Below are positions 36,821-45,291 of a DNA stretch of 64,000 nucleotides, piece after piece (the stretch's first letter is position 1; every line of letters starts with the position of its first letter). The notes below the pieces were generated by a model, which was not told where the DNA came from, made no database searches, and saw only the letters and a program-made list of their open reading frames with translations. Position numbers and translations under genes: made by a program. Origin of the DNA: Brevundimonas intermedia (GTDB lineage: Bacteria; Pseudomonadota; Alphaproteobacteria; Caulobacterales; Caulobacteraceae); assembly GCF_027922165.1 (NCBI RefSeq), contig NZ_BSFD01000011.1, positions 289,936 to 353,935 of the forward strand. The letters run 5' to 3'.

Positions 36821-36886
36821 TTCTGGCACTCCTGCCGTCCCGAGAGGGCGGCTTGCAGTCCACCAGTTACGGGTGGGCGTGGATGT
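36641..36886. repeat. 246-bp direct repeat, copy A
   Basis: Identical to 41881-42126 except for six substitutions and no gaps. It covers the last 60 codons of the resolvase gene and 66 bases beyond its stop, and ends six bases before the stop of the BCS1-like gene. Four of the six differences fall in the resolvase codons, three of them silent. Confidence 0.95.
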
Positions 36887-36891
36887 CCACA

Positions 36892-38199
36892 TCACCCCAG
36901 GAATGTGGCCAGCGCGGTGGGGTTTGGCCCAACCGGTACGGAATGCGTGCGGTGCTCCGACTCCAGCGTTGCTTTCCGCGACAACAACATCTCACGAAGA
37001 CGGCTCGGTGCCATCGGGAGCATTGGCAGGACGCGGTCGCTAAACCAAGCATCGATTGATGGATCCGACGGCCAATAATGACGGCTCATCGCCAATGCCT
37101 CCGAAGGCTGCATCAGGCCGATGTGCTCGATCACGTCAATTCGACCCGGTCGTACGAGGGCCTCGTCAAGATGGGCTATGTGATTGCTCGTCACAAACAT
37201 AATCCGCCCTTCGCGCGCGACGGCACCATCAAGCGCATTTAGGATCCCGCTGAGCGTCAGCCCTGAGCTGTCGCGCATTCCATAAGCGTCTGATGGACGA
37301 AGTTCCCCGCTAAAAGGTTGCCGGTGATGCGTGACGTCGCTGGCGTCTATGTCCTCAATCAATCCGACGCCGGATTTGTCGATCTGGTTAAGCGCGGACT
37401 GAAGTGTCTCGTCACTGTCCGCGCCAGATAGATTGATAACATAAACATCCCGATCAAAATGGGCGGCCAGAGTCTGAACCAATGTCGTCTTTCCCGTCCC
37501 CGGCGGCCCCTCAAAGGCGTAGGTCCTACGGTAAGGGTCTCCCCTACGGTGATACTCCGCGCGCCCTTCAAGAAAGTCGGTCATGTCCGTCAGCAATCGT
37601 TGCTTGATTTTCTGAGGCACGAAGACCGTGTCGAGGCTCCGTCGCTTTTTTCGGTCCGCGACCACAAAGCACCCCTTGGTCCAATAAAATATCCTCTGGT
37701 GGGTCTCATCCCTATTTATAGCGCGCGCCGCGTCTATGATCTTCGCGATGACGGCGCGCGAACGTCCCAAGGTCGTTATCGTTAAGGTGGCAGGGCGGCG
37801 AAGGCTTCTCCCGCCTTCGCCGCCCTGCTCATTCGTCGTGCGCGTGACGATCACGAGCGCGCCGTCAATCCAGAGGAAATGATGGCCTTCTCCGAGCGCA
37901 AACTCCCAATCCCACTCATCGCGCGCCTGATCGTAGCCCTCCACCATGCTGAGACGTTGAACGCGGTGTCCCATGGCCGCACGCGCCATAACGACATCGA
38001 CCTGAGCGTAGATTTGATCGGCGTTCTGGAGTGTGAGGCTTGTGGTTCCAAGATTGCGCAGCGAACGAGCAAGGCGAAGGGGCAGATTTCGCAAGGCCAA
38101 TCCCGCGACCGCCACCAGTGCGGCCATCAGAAATTGATTGCCTTGCAGTTGCTGTAGTAACCACTGCATCATTGTCTCTCGCAGACACGCGCGGCTCAT
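36892..38199 (-). CDS. BCS1-like AAA ATPase with N-terminal membrane segment
   Basis: A 435-residue protein of the BCS1 branch of AAA ATPases. A hydrophobic segment near residues 20-40 (FLMAALVAVAGLALRNLPL) would anchor it, followed by the BCS1-specific domain and an AAA module: Walker A GPPGTGKTT, Walker B VGLIEDIDAS, sensor FVTSNH, and the BCS1 element LVRPGRIDVIEHIGLM. Mitochondrial BCS1 moves a folded iron-sulphur protein; bacterial relatives are poorly known and often lie in defence or mobile regions. The ATG at 38199 follows AAGGAGG closely. It is 30 bases downstream of a retropepsin-like gene, so they form a pair. Confidence 0.82.
   Translation of the reverse strand: MSRACLRETMMQWLLQQLQGNQFLMAALVAVAGLALRNLPLRLARSLRNLGTTSLTLQNADQIYAQVDVVMARAAMGHRVQRLSMVEGYDQARDEWDWEFALGEGHHFLWIDGALVIVTRTTNEQGGEGGRSLRRPATLTITTLGRSRAVIAKIIDAARAINRDETHQRIFYWTKGCFVVADRKKRRSLDTVFVPQKIKQRLLTDMTDFLEGRAEYHRRGDPYRRTYAFEGPPGTGKTTLVQTLAAHFDRDVYVINLSGADSDETLQSALNQIDKSGVGLIEDIDASDVTHHRQPFSGELRPSDAYGMRDSSGLTLSGILNALDGAVAREGRIMFVTSNHIAHLDEALVRPGRIDVIEHIGLMQPSEALAMSRHYWPSDPSIDAWFSDRVLPMLPMAPSRLREMLLSRKATLESEHRTHSVPVGPNPTALATFLG
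37791..37827. repeat. Perfect 15-bp inverted repeat inside the BCS1-like gene
   Basis: CAGGGCGGCGAAGGC at 37791-37805 and its exact complement at 37813-37827 are separated by seven bases. The hairpin lies in codons for the region between the membrane anchor and the AAA module (EQGGEGGRSLRRP). It is as strong as an intrinsic terminator stem but has no T-tract. Confidence 0.7.
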
Positions 38200-38229
38200 C
38201 CCCTCCTTGGAAAAGAGCCGCGTGATTGC

Positions 38230-39057
38230 TTACCAGTACAGATTAAATCGAACCCTGACGCCGGGGCCCGTGGTGTCAAACCGGACTTGCACCTGAATCT
38301 GTTGACCGCCGCCTTCTTTGTACATCCGTCCATTCCAAGTGTACGACCAGCTAGATCCTGCTCCGCCCGGCAGATCGACCTCCCCATGGAATACATTTCC
38401 GGTCGCATTCTCGTAAAGCTTGAAGTATGCTTTCGTAAGTTTCCAAGTGGCGATGTCACCTACAACGCCGAAAGTGCGAAGGTTATCTATATCGACCTCC
38501 ACTTCTATCAGCGTACTCGGCGGCGCTTCCGCAAATCTGATATTAATGCTAGGCTCTGACATTTCGCTTCCTTTGCCGGTGTCGAGAACAACAGTCAAAT
38601 TAGATACGATTTCAGCCCCAAGGACGAGATCGACCTTCTTGCCGACAAGTGCCGAGAGCGCCGAAAGGTCGGTGGCCATGGTTTCAGTATTGATGGAGAA
38701 CTGACCTGGCACTGCGAGCGTAACGTCATGCGCACGTCTGACTATTCCTTCGGATGAGGTTGGAGTGATAACTTGCTCGGTCCATTCGGATAGGCGAATG
38801 CCCAATGCGCGTGCGGTCGCCTCGTCGATCACGCTGATGTCTGCGCCATTATCGACCATGGCGGTGACCGGATGTCCGTCAATCTGCGCCTGCAGAAGGA
38901 TGGCGTTGTTCCTGACTTCAAACGGTGACGCTTTGAAAGCGTCGCTTTCCAACTCGATCCGTGTGCGGAGTTGTCCATTCTCGATCGTGTATCCGGTTTG
39001 CGGAAAGGCAAGCGCAGGACCACTAGAAAGAACAACCAGAGCGACGAGAGCTGCCAT
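38230..39057 (-). CDS. Exported retropepsin-like aspartic protease domain protein
   Basis: A 275-residue protein with a probable signal peptide (residues 1-17, VVLSSGPALA). A retropepsin-like domain follows: LLQAQIDGHPVTAMVDNGADISVIDEATARALGI, with the catalytic-type Asp in VDNGA, where most families have Asp-Thr/Ser-Gly. VDLVLGAEIVSNLTVVLD closes the domain. The last about 85 residues (VEVDIDNLRTFGVVG to VRVRFNLYW) look like an added beta-domain of unknown type. The start at 39057 is chosen for the signal peptide; longer frames upstream have none. A single-domain retropepsin must dimerise to be active. It is directly upstream of the BCS1-like gene. Confidence 0.65.
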   Translation of the reverse strand: MAALVALVVLSSGPALAFPQTGYTIENGQLRTRIELESDAFKASPFEVRNNAILLQAQIDGHPVTAMVDNGADISVIDEATARALGIRLSEWTEQVITPTSSEGIVRRAHDVTLAVPGQFSINTETMATDLSALSALVGKKVDLVLGAEIVSNLTVVLDTGKGSEMSEPSINIRFAEAPPSTLIEVEVDIDNLRTFGVVGDIATWKLTKAYFKLYENATGNVFHGEVDLPGGAGSSWSYTWNGRMYKEGGGQQIQVQVRFDTTGPGVRVRFNLYW

Positions 39058-39355
39058 GAGGCGCTTCTGAGCCGGGTGTCCTACTTCGGACGTGAGGCGA
39101 CCGCACCTGAATGCCAATGGATTGTCCCCCGACGATGGCGTGCCGACAGGGCGACGGCGCAACCACCAAGTGAAACTGGCATGGAAACCTTGCACGAAGC
39201 TGGCATGATGGTCGCCGAAGATAACAGTTGCGTTATCGCCTACCGACGTTGGTTGCCGCATCGACTTCATGACGGTCAGTCATAGGATGACGTCAATGCC
39301 CTTCGCCCTGCTAGGCGTGAAGAGCCAGTGCGTGGGCTTCGGTCGTGACCTCATG

Positions 39356-41587
39356 CTAAAAGCGACGCCTCAACGTCAGGCTGACGGTACGTCCAACGGG
39401 GTCTCGCTCGCTGCGGCCATAGCCGGGCGCCGGTCGGCCGTCTGCCAACTGCGCTTTTGGCCGGGTGTCGAACAGATTATCCACTGCAAACACTAGGCTT
39501 GCCGCCGCGCCCCGTCGAGCCGGGGTGCCGTCTGCGCCAGCCGAGACCGCACCAAGAAATGCGTAATTGAGCCGGAAGTCCAAGGCGCCGAATCCGGCGA
39601 TCTTGAGGTCCGCCCCATCATCGACCCGACTCGTCCTTCGGATTCGGTACGGTGCAGCCCAACGCGCCGAAACGTCCAGCCCCCACGGGCCGCGCCGACC
39701 ATTAGCCTGGAAGGTTAGGGTTTGTGGTGAGACGCCCCCGCCGTCGCCAGAGAGCCTGTCCTGTTCCGGCAATCCCCCGCCCGGTTCTGTTTGATCAGCG
39801 AGTAGCCAAGAATGGTTGAGGCTGAGGCTAAGTGCGCGCGCGCCAATGCCCGATGGCCGGGTCAGCGAAAGCCGCGACGTCATCCGGTCGATGCGGCTGG
39901 ACCGAAGGTTGAACGAGCGCTGGTCGACCTGGATCAAACGCCCGGCCTGATCGCGCACGAAGCGCTCGGGAAAGGCAGCTTCGTTCTCTAGAGTCGGCGC
40001 CAGTGTTCCTGGCGCATCGTGGGCCTCCGAACGAGAAAGTCCGACGGTGGCCAACAGCCGCAGCTTGGTAAACGGGCCCAAAGCAGCGTTGATTTGTTTT
40101 ACGTCGGATCGCGACGCTTGCAGGTCCGGGTTGCCGCCAGTCAACGGCAACACCTCGATGGATTCTTCTCGTCTGAAATCATACACGATGATAGGCGCGC
40201 CAAAAGCGATAGGGGCGAACCGGTCGCGATCGCTCGGAGCAGTCTCGTTGTGCGCCCAGGCGCCGTTCACCCTCAACAGCCGCCATGGGGCCCAGCTCAA
40301 GCCAATGTCGGAGCTGTTGCCCCCGGCGTCCTCGCCGCCCTGAAAACTTCCTCCTAAAGACAAATCCAGACCACCGAGCGGCGCGGGCCAGCGCCTTCCC
40401 GTTCCGTCGGAAGCGTTGTCGACACCAGACGCAGAAGTCAGGAGGGGGATCGAAAGCTGCCCACGAACGATGTGGCTCATCTGTGAGAACCGACGTCGGG
40501 CACCTTCGCTCTCGATCTGCGACGCGACGTTTGACATTGAACCGGAGAGGCTGACCCGGATCGGCCCCGCGGGCAGGCCAGGTGTTGATCGGTCCAGATC
40601 GAACCCGCCAGACAAGTTCCGCACGTGGACCGTCGATGTCTGCAGCCCCGACATAGCAGAGCGATCGAGTCCGCCAGATAGGCTGAGCCGAACGTTCCAG
40701 CCCGAGACCGTGCCGGTCAGACCGCCATCTAGCCGAAGAGTGGTGTTGCGTGAACGCAGACGTACGGCATCGTCAATGCCTCGAGCGAAGATCAGGTTGC
40801 TGCCGCGTCGACCGTCGAAGTTCAGGCTTGAGAACCAGTCGCCGTGTCCTTTAGCGATAGACGATCTGACCGTCAGATTGCGCGTCTCGGGGCGCAACGT
40901 CGTCGCCGTGCTTTCGGGGTGAACAACCAAGTAGTCCGGCCGATCCGAAGCGTTTAACGCCGAAGACGAATCGAGGCCGAGGTTGAGATTGACCAAGTCC
41001 CGACCATTCATTTGAGCACGGCTCAGTTCGACGCGAGCCTGGGTAAATCCACCGGAGGTCGGGGCCCGGCCCATGAACTCACCGTCCTTGCCCACGAACC
41101 GAGGTACGGTGACGAGGTTCAGCACGCGGCCCGACGCGGTTCCCCCGAATCCTGCGGCAGATCCCGGCGGCAGGACTTCCAACCGGGATAGGGCGTCGGG
41201 CGGCAGAGCATAGTATATTGACGGATCGGCGACGCGCATGCCGTTGATGATGATCACCGGAGCTTCGTCGGGGCTGAACGTGTCGCGCGCCCTATCCATC
41301 ACCTCGCCGATGCTCGAGGCGGCCTGACTGTCGATGAGATCGGCGTCATACTCGAATTCCGGCAGGATCCCGGTGTCACCGCGCCGGCCTACTACCTCGA
41401 TGTCGTCAAGGACCACGACCTCATCCGTTGAAGATGCGTCCGCCGGTTTCGTCTGGCCGGGAGCATTCGGCAATACCCGTGCTTCCTCAATCGCTTCTGT
41501 TGACGGAGCAACTTCCCTGCGCTCTGCCCCTGAGAGCGCGGATGTCGAGCCAAGACCGAGGGCGATGGCTATACAGACAGCCGCCAT
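39356..41587 (-). CDS. TonB-dependent receptor-like outer-membrane protein
   Basis: A 743-residue protein with a signal peptide (about 1-20) and a linker with a TonB-box-like DDIEVVGRR. A shortened plug domain follows (SSIGEVMDRARDTFS, VIIINGMRVADPSIYYALPPDALSRLEVLPP) and a beta-barrel ends in the C-terminal Phe of TLRRRF. The plug keeps the carboxypeptidase-like order but is compact. Its ligand is unknown. It is 298 bases upstream of the retropepsin gene on the same strand, and all three genes lie between the two 246-bp direct repeats, so they may have arrived together. Confidence 0.75.
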   Translation of the reverse strand: MAAVCIAIALGLGSTSALSGAERREVAPSTEAIEEARVLPNAPGQTKPADASSTDEVVVLDDIEVVGRRGDTGILPEFEYDADLIDSQAASSIGEVMDRARDTFSPDEAPVIIINGMRVADPSIYYALPPDALSRLEVLPPGSAAGFGGTASGRVLNLVTVPRFVGKDGEFMGRAPTSGGFTQARVELSRAQMNGRDLVNLNLGLDSSSALNASDRPDYLVVHPESTATTLRPETRNLTVRSSIAKGHGDWFSSLNFDGRRGSNLIFARGIDDAVRLRSRNTTLRLDGGLTGTVSGWNVRLSLSGGLDRSAMSGLQTSTVHVRNLSGGFDLDRSTPGLPAGPIRVSLSGSMSNVASQIESEGARRRFSQMSHIVRGQLSIPLLTSASGVDNASDGTGRRWPAPLGGLDLSLGGSFQGGEDAGGNSSDIGLSWAPWRLLRVNGAWAHNETAPSDRDRFAPIAFGAPIIVYDFRREESIEVLPLTGGNPDLQASRSDVKQINAALGPFTKLRLLATVGLSRSEAHDAPGTLAPTLENEAAFPERFVRDQAGRLIQVDQRSFNLRSSRIDRMTSRLSLTRPSGIGARALSLSLNHSWLLADQTEPGGGLPEQDRLSGDGGGVSPQTLTFQANGRRGPWGLDVSARWAAPYRIRRTSRVDDGADLKIAGFGALDFRLNYAFLGAVSAGADGTPARRGAAASLVFAVDNLFDTRPKAQLADGRPAPGYGRSERDPVGRTVSLTLRRRF

Positions 41588-41880
41588 GCCTCACTCCGTG
41601 CCGCTTCTTGTGCGCATCGTCGCATTCCCACTCCGCTCGCAAAGTCAATTATCCGAGTCCGCTTACACGAACCTGACCCGAACCTGCCAACGTGGGGAGG
41701 TAGCGCGATTGCCTTGCCCGCCTGGTGCTACTGACACTAGCTTGATCGGCGCAGCAGGTCGGGAAGCTGGCATGCGACCGGCCCGCGTGAGGCCCGCTCG
41801 CGCCCCGGAATGGAAGTTGACGTCGGAGTCGCCCACGTCAACGCGCAGGGCCAACGCAGGGGACGCCGATAAACGGCGGC

Positions 41881-42060
41881 CGAGCGAGAGGACGAACCGG
41901 CGGACGTAAGCGGGCCCTATCAGCTCGCCAGCTTGAGCAGGCACGTCTCTTACTTCAGCATCCCGATCAGACGATGGGGGCCGTGGCGACCACTTTCGGG
42001 ATTTCTCGCAGCACTTTGTATCGCGCTTTGGCCCGGACTTCGGATCAGATCGGCAAATAG
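41881..42060 (+). pseudogene. 3' remnant of a second serine resolvase gene
   Basis: The last 59 codons and stop of a resolvase, in frame with the intact gene at 36254: RARGRTGGRKRALS, then TMGAVATTFGISRSTLYRAL. The catalytic domain is absent; the bases upstream (41588-41880) show no resolvase sequence. Of the four coding differences from copy A, three are silent and one changes Val to Ala, so this 3' end may derive from a once functional gene rather than from a very recent copy. Confidence 0.75.
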
Positions 42061-42126
42061 TTCTGGCACTCCTGCCGTCCCGAGAAGGCGGCTTGCAGTC
42101 CACCAGTTACGGGTGGTCGTGGATGT
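41881..42126. repeat. 246-bp direct repeat, copy B
   Basis: Second copy of 36641-36886 in the same orientation, six substitutions, no gaps. The sequences on both outer sides are unrelated, so the copy borders are sharp. Confidence 0.95.
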
Positions 42127-42189
42127 ATTTCATGCATCTTCCCATCCCGTCGATACGGTGTAGGCTGCGATTTGAATGGAAACGCGCCA

Positions 42190-42387
42190 ATGACGCCTTA
42201 CCAAAACGACATCTGGCTCAAGATGACCGCCAGGTTGATGGGAAACCTGTCCGTGCTTTGCCTGGCCGGCGCATTCTTCGCCGTGTTGGGCGTTCGGTTC
42301 ATGGATCACCAGATCAAAATCGGGGTGATCGCGGGCGTGTTATTGTTTTGGGTCAGCATGCGACTGTTGCGATATCTGTCGCCCTAA
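42190..42387 (+). CDS. Small membrane protein of unknown function
   Basis: A 65-residue protein with two likely membrane helices (LSVLCLAGAFFAVLGVRF and IGVIAGVLLFWVSMRLL) and short charged ends. The ATG at 42190 follows GGAA; an in-frame TTG at 42172 is an alternative. It sits right after direct repeat copy B. I do not recognise a family. The hydrophobic pattern and codon usage make a real gene likely, but a remnant is possible. Confidence 0.45.
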   Translation: MTPYQNDIWLKMTARLMGNLSVLCLAGAFFAVLGVRFMDHQIKIGVIAGVLLFWVSMRLLRYLSP

Positions 42388-42978
42388 AGAACATGTTGCT
42401 GGACAGCTCGCGTCGGTGCCGGCTGACGATCAGGCAAACGCTTCCGCAATCCGCTCCGCTAGCTATCACTATCGCTCAGCGGCCCGCGATCCTGCGTGGT
42501 GGCACTAGCCACTAGCGTGGCGTTGCACCGACTATGGCCATGCATTGAATCCCAATAATGCAGCACTATCGCTTGCGGTGAACTATGGGATTCTCGGGAT
42601 TATGGAACATGGCACTGTTGGAAATTCAACCAGTTAGAGTCTTGGGATTATGGAGCGCTCACAGTTGCAGGGGTCGATCGCTCTGGAGCGCAAAGCCCCC
42701 GCAGCGCAGCTATCAAAACGCGCAGCAGCGGGGCTTTGAGCGGTCCGCATTCACCGATTTTGGCTTGATTCAAGGTCTACCTTACGGGACACGCCTGCTC
42801 CTCCCCAGCGTGTCTTCTGTCGATGCATCCCAATCTTCCCGAGACCCTCACGGGCCCATTCTGCGCCGATCATCTCGGCTTACCTCGATACTGCTCGACG
42901 ATATGGATCGACGTTCTAAACGGCCATCTCGCTCCGCCAACTCGTTATCTTTAGCTGGCGCGCGAGGGCATTGAGCAT
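42388..42978. other. Gene-free mosaic region with mobile-element repeat
   Basis: About 590 bases with no credible gene. It contains a repeat at 42588-42670 related to 51318-51398, an internal duplication of GGGATTATGGA about 51 bases apart, and a possible hairpin (CAAAGCCCCCGC ... GCGGGGCTTTG) near 42690-42740. Its right end leads into a broken nucleotidyltransferase gene. Confidence 0.45.
42588..42670. repeat. Diverged dispersed repeat, copy 1
   Basis: Aligns with 51318-51398 in the same orientation, roughly two thirds identical with a single 2-base gap. The last 34 bases are the most alike (GAGTCTT, GATT, GGA, CGCT, ACA and TGCAG are shared in order). Both copies are followed by a GCAGC-CGGGGCTT stretch. 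It may be the end of a transposon. Confidence 0.45.
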
Positions 42979-43209
42979 ATGTATTTGTTTGGCTCGTTCG
43001 CCCGAGATGAGGCTACCGAGCTTTCGGATATCGACCTCGCGTTTGACGTGCTGCCCGAGTTCGAAATGAAGTTCTCTCTGATTGATCAAGCGCGCATTAG
43101 GCGGGAACTCTCAGCAGAGTTGAACCGCAAGATAGATTTTGTAGAGCGGAGCTATTTGCGGCCGCGCATCGGCGCATCGGCCGCTACTGATATGATCCGC
43201 ATTTTCTGA
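42979..43209 (+). pseudogene. Nucleotidyltransferase (MNT-type) remnant, 5' end degraded
   Basis: 76 residues beginning MYLFGSFARDEATELSDID, the GSxxR and D-x-D signature of minimal nucleotidyltransferases that act as antitoxins to HEPN toxins. A normal protein has about 20 residues before this point. Here LAREGIEH is encoded upstream in frame, but a TAG at 42952-42954 blocks it. The remaining frame could still be translated from the ATG at 42979. No HEPN partner is next to it, so it is probably a relic of a toxin-antitoxin pair. Confidence 0.6.
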
Positions 43210-43477
43210 TCTATCGATCCGCGCTCAGCTCTTGGAAATCCAAAGGACCTGGAACAATCACGTTCAATGATATCAATGAGGCCGGAAGGGCGGGCGGCCC
43301 CCTGCCCCATAGCAGAGACAACTGACCCAAGCGTGGCATCTGATGCAGCATCACGTAGCGAAGCTTAGACGAGACAGTCGCGAACAGGACTGGTTGGCGG
43401 TCGCTAATCCGTTCGATGTTCATAAAGGCGAAGGTCGCACGTACTTAGTAGTGGAGTTCTGAAGCGAGATCGCCCCC

Positions 43478-44413
43478 ATGAGCAAGCCTGTGACGCTCCG
43501 ATTGCTGGACACGACCGTTGGAGCTGGCGCGGGCCTGCGCTCGCGTATTGTCGAGCGGCCGGGCATAGGCCTGGCGGAGGCCGATCTCGTCGCCCTGGTC
43601 GAGGACGTGAGATCCATCGCCCGCAGCGTACTGGGTGATCGAGACCTGACCTATGGAATATTCTCTGGCGATCCAGAGACCCTGTCTCGGACAGTGCTGA
43701 CCGTCGTCTATGAGAAGCGCGGCGGACGTCCGGTCGCGTTCAACGCCCTGGCCATTCTGGACGCCGACCTTGGCGGGCGGTCGGTGGAGATCCTGCACCT
43801 GGGCCTGGTCATGGTGCGCCCAGATGTGCGTGGAAGCGGCCTTTCCGCCACCCTCTATGGCTTGACCTGCGTCCTGCTGTTTGTGCGTCGGCAATGCCGA
43901 GCCGTCTGGGTGTCCAGCGTGACCCAGGTGCCGGCCGTCGTCGGCATGGTCGCCGAGACCTTTTCCGACGTCTATCCCGGCAGGCCGGCTGCAAGACGAT
44001 CTTTCCAGCACGAAAGATTGGCGCGACAGATCATGGGGCGTTGGCGTCATGCCTTCGGCGTCGGCGAGGAGGCCGGTTTCGACGTGGATCGGTTCGTGAT
44101 CACCGACGCCTATACCGGCGGTTCGGACGAGTTGAAGAAGACCTTCGAGACCGCCGCCAAACATCGCGACGCGATCTACAACGATCTCTGCGCCACGGCG
44201 CTGGACTATGGCCGCGGCGACGATCTGCTGCAGATCGGCCAGATCGATATGCGCGCCGCCAGCCGCTATCTCGGCAAGGTGGCCGCACCCGATACAGTTA
44301 CCGGCCTGCTCGGTCGGTTCGCCCTGCTGATGATCCAGGCGGCCCTGCTGCCGCTGGTGCACTGGCTCGACCACTCTCAACCCTGGGGAAGTTTGCGCGC
44401 ATGGAAGACGTGA
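43478..44413 (+). CDS. GNAT-like acyltransferase, first gene of a coupled operon
   Basis: A 311-residue protein. Residues about 75-175 look like a GNAT fold: TVVYEKRGGRPVAFNAL, then LHLGLVMVRPDVRGSGLSATLYG, with the Arg-x-x-Gly-x-Gly/Ala-type acyl-CoA loop, and VTQVPAVVGMVAETF. The C-terminal half is helical and ends with a hydrophobic stretch (LLGRFALLMIQAALLPLVHWL) that may touch the membrane. The substrate is unknown. It is the promoter-proximal member of five genes joined by short overlaps; the next gene begins inside its last codons. The ATG at 43478 has only a weak GCGAG before it. Confidence 0.6.
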   Translation: MSKPVTLRLLDTTVGAGAGLRSRIVERPGIGLAEADLVALVEDVRSIARSVLGDRDLTYGIFSGDPETLSRTVLTVVYEKRGGRPVAFNALAILDADLGGRSVEILHLGLVMVRPDVRGSGLSATLYGLTCVLLFVRRQCRAVWVSSVTQVPAVVGMVAETFSDVYPGRPAARRSFQHERLARQIMGRWRHAFGVGEEAGFDVDRFVITDAYTGGSDELKKTFETAAKHRDAIYNDLCATALDYGRGDDLLQIGQIDMRAASRYLGKVAAPDTVTGLLGRFALLMIQAALLPLVHWLDHSQPWGSLRAWKT

Positions 44414-45291
44414 CGGCCTTCGACTACGCTGAATTCACCACCCGCAATCTGGGCTTCGTCACCGAGGCGGAGCAGGCGGCCCTGAGAGTTGGCGCCGTGT
44501 TTGTCGCGGGCGTCGGCGGCATGGGCGGCGCCTGTTTCCTGGCCCTGGTCCGCGCTGGCGTCGGACGGTTCGCGGTCTGCGACATAGACGTTTTCGAAAC
44601 CTCCAACATGAACCGTCAGGTGTTCGCTTTCACCGACACCGTCGGGCACGACAAGGCATCGGCCGCCTGCGCGGCGGCGCGGCGCATAAATCCCGAGGTC
44701 GAGATCGAGCGCCTGGGCGCAGAGTGGGTGGATCAAATCGCGGACCTGGCGGCGCGCTATCCGGTAATCGTCAACGGAACGGATGACATCGCCGCCGGCA
44801 TCGCCCTGTATCGCGCCGCCAAGGCGGCGGGGGCGACCGTGATCGACGCCTATGCCTCTCCCCTGCCCTCAGTGACCGTGGTGCGCCCCTCCGACCCGCG
44901 TCCCGAAGACCGCCTCAGGTATCCGACGCGCGGCAAGGCGCTGGGCGCGGTCCGACCGGAAGACCTGCGGGCATGCTTCATGAAGGAACTTGAATACGTC
45001 ATGGTCCATTCGTCGTCGGCCCGTCACGTCGATCTGGACGCCGCCGCCGCCCTAGCCGCCGGAACGGCCAAGCGGATGTCTTTTGCGCCGATGGTGATCT
45101 CGACCGGCTGCCTGATGGCCTATGAAGCCCTGTGGCTGCTTATGGGCCGCCGATCCAGAACCGACTGCCGAGGCTGGTTCCTCAATGCGTTCGCTGGCCG
45201 GACCGAAAGGCCGTTGTGGGCGCCCGTCGCCGCCATAAAGGGCCTGGTCGTGCGCGCCTTTATGGCCCGACTTCTGAAGGCCGCCGCATGA
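44401..45291 (+). CDS. ThiF/E1-like adenylyltransferase
   Basis: A 296-residue E1-like enzyme, which activates a carboxyl group (often of a small protein or peptide) as an acyl-adenylate. It shows the ATP motif AGVGGMGG with GACFLALVRAG, the acidic DIDVFETSNMNRQ (Asp, Asn, Arg and Gln as in MoeB/ThiF), and VNGTDD. The paired CxxC zinc motif of MoeB/ThiF is absent, and the catalytic cysteine is uncertain. The ATG at 44401 overlaps the end of the upstream gene by 13 bases. Such free-standing E1 proteins occur in peptide natural-product and conjugation systems; no precursor or ubiquitin-like gene is visible nearby. Confidence 0.85.
   Translation: MEDVTAFDYAEFTTRNLGFVTEAEQAALRVGAVFVAGVGGMGGACFLALVRAGVGRFAVCDIDVFETSNMNRQVFAFTDTVGHDKASAACAAARRINPEVEIERLGAEWVDQIADLAARYPVIVNGTDDIAAGIALYRAAKAAGATVIDAYASPLPSVTVVRPSDPRPEDRLRYPTRGKALGAVRPEDLRACFMKELEYVMVHSSSARHVDLDAAAALAAGTAKRMSFAPMVISTGCLMAYEALWLLMGRRSRTDCRGWFLNAFAGRTERPLWAPVAAIKGLVVRAFMARLLKAAA

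Noticed and set aside
42585-42974. Open frame of 129 codons in the mosaic region
   Set aside because: It runs through the repeat and into the degraded 5' end of the nucleotidyltransferase remnant, has low-complexity residues and no family features.
43211-43423. Minus-strand 70-codon frame downstream of the nucleotidyltransferase remnant
   Set aside because: Reasonable amino acid mix but no recognised motif, no clear ribosome binding site, and located in a mosaic region; support is too weak.
44401-45291. Assignment of the E1-like gene as moeB or thiF
   Set aside because: No zinc CxxC pairs, and none of the molybdopterin or thiamine genes are nearby; a cofactor role is not supported.
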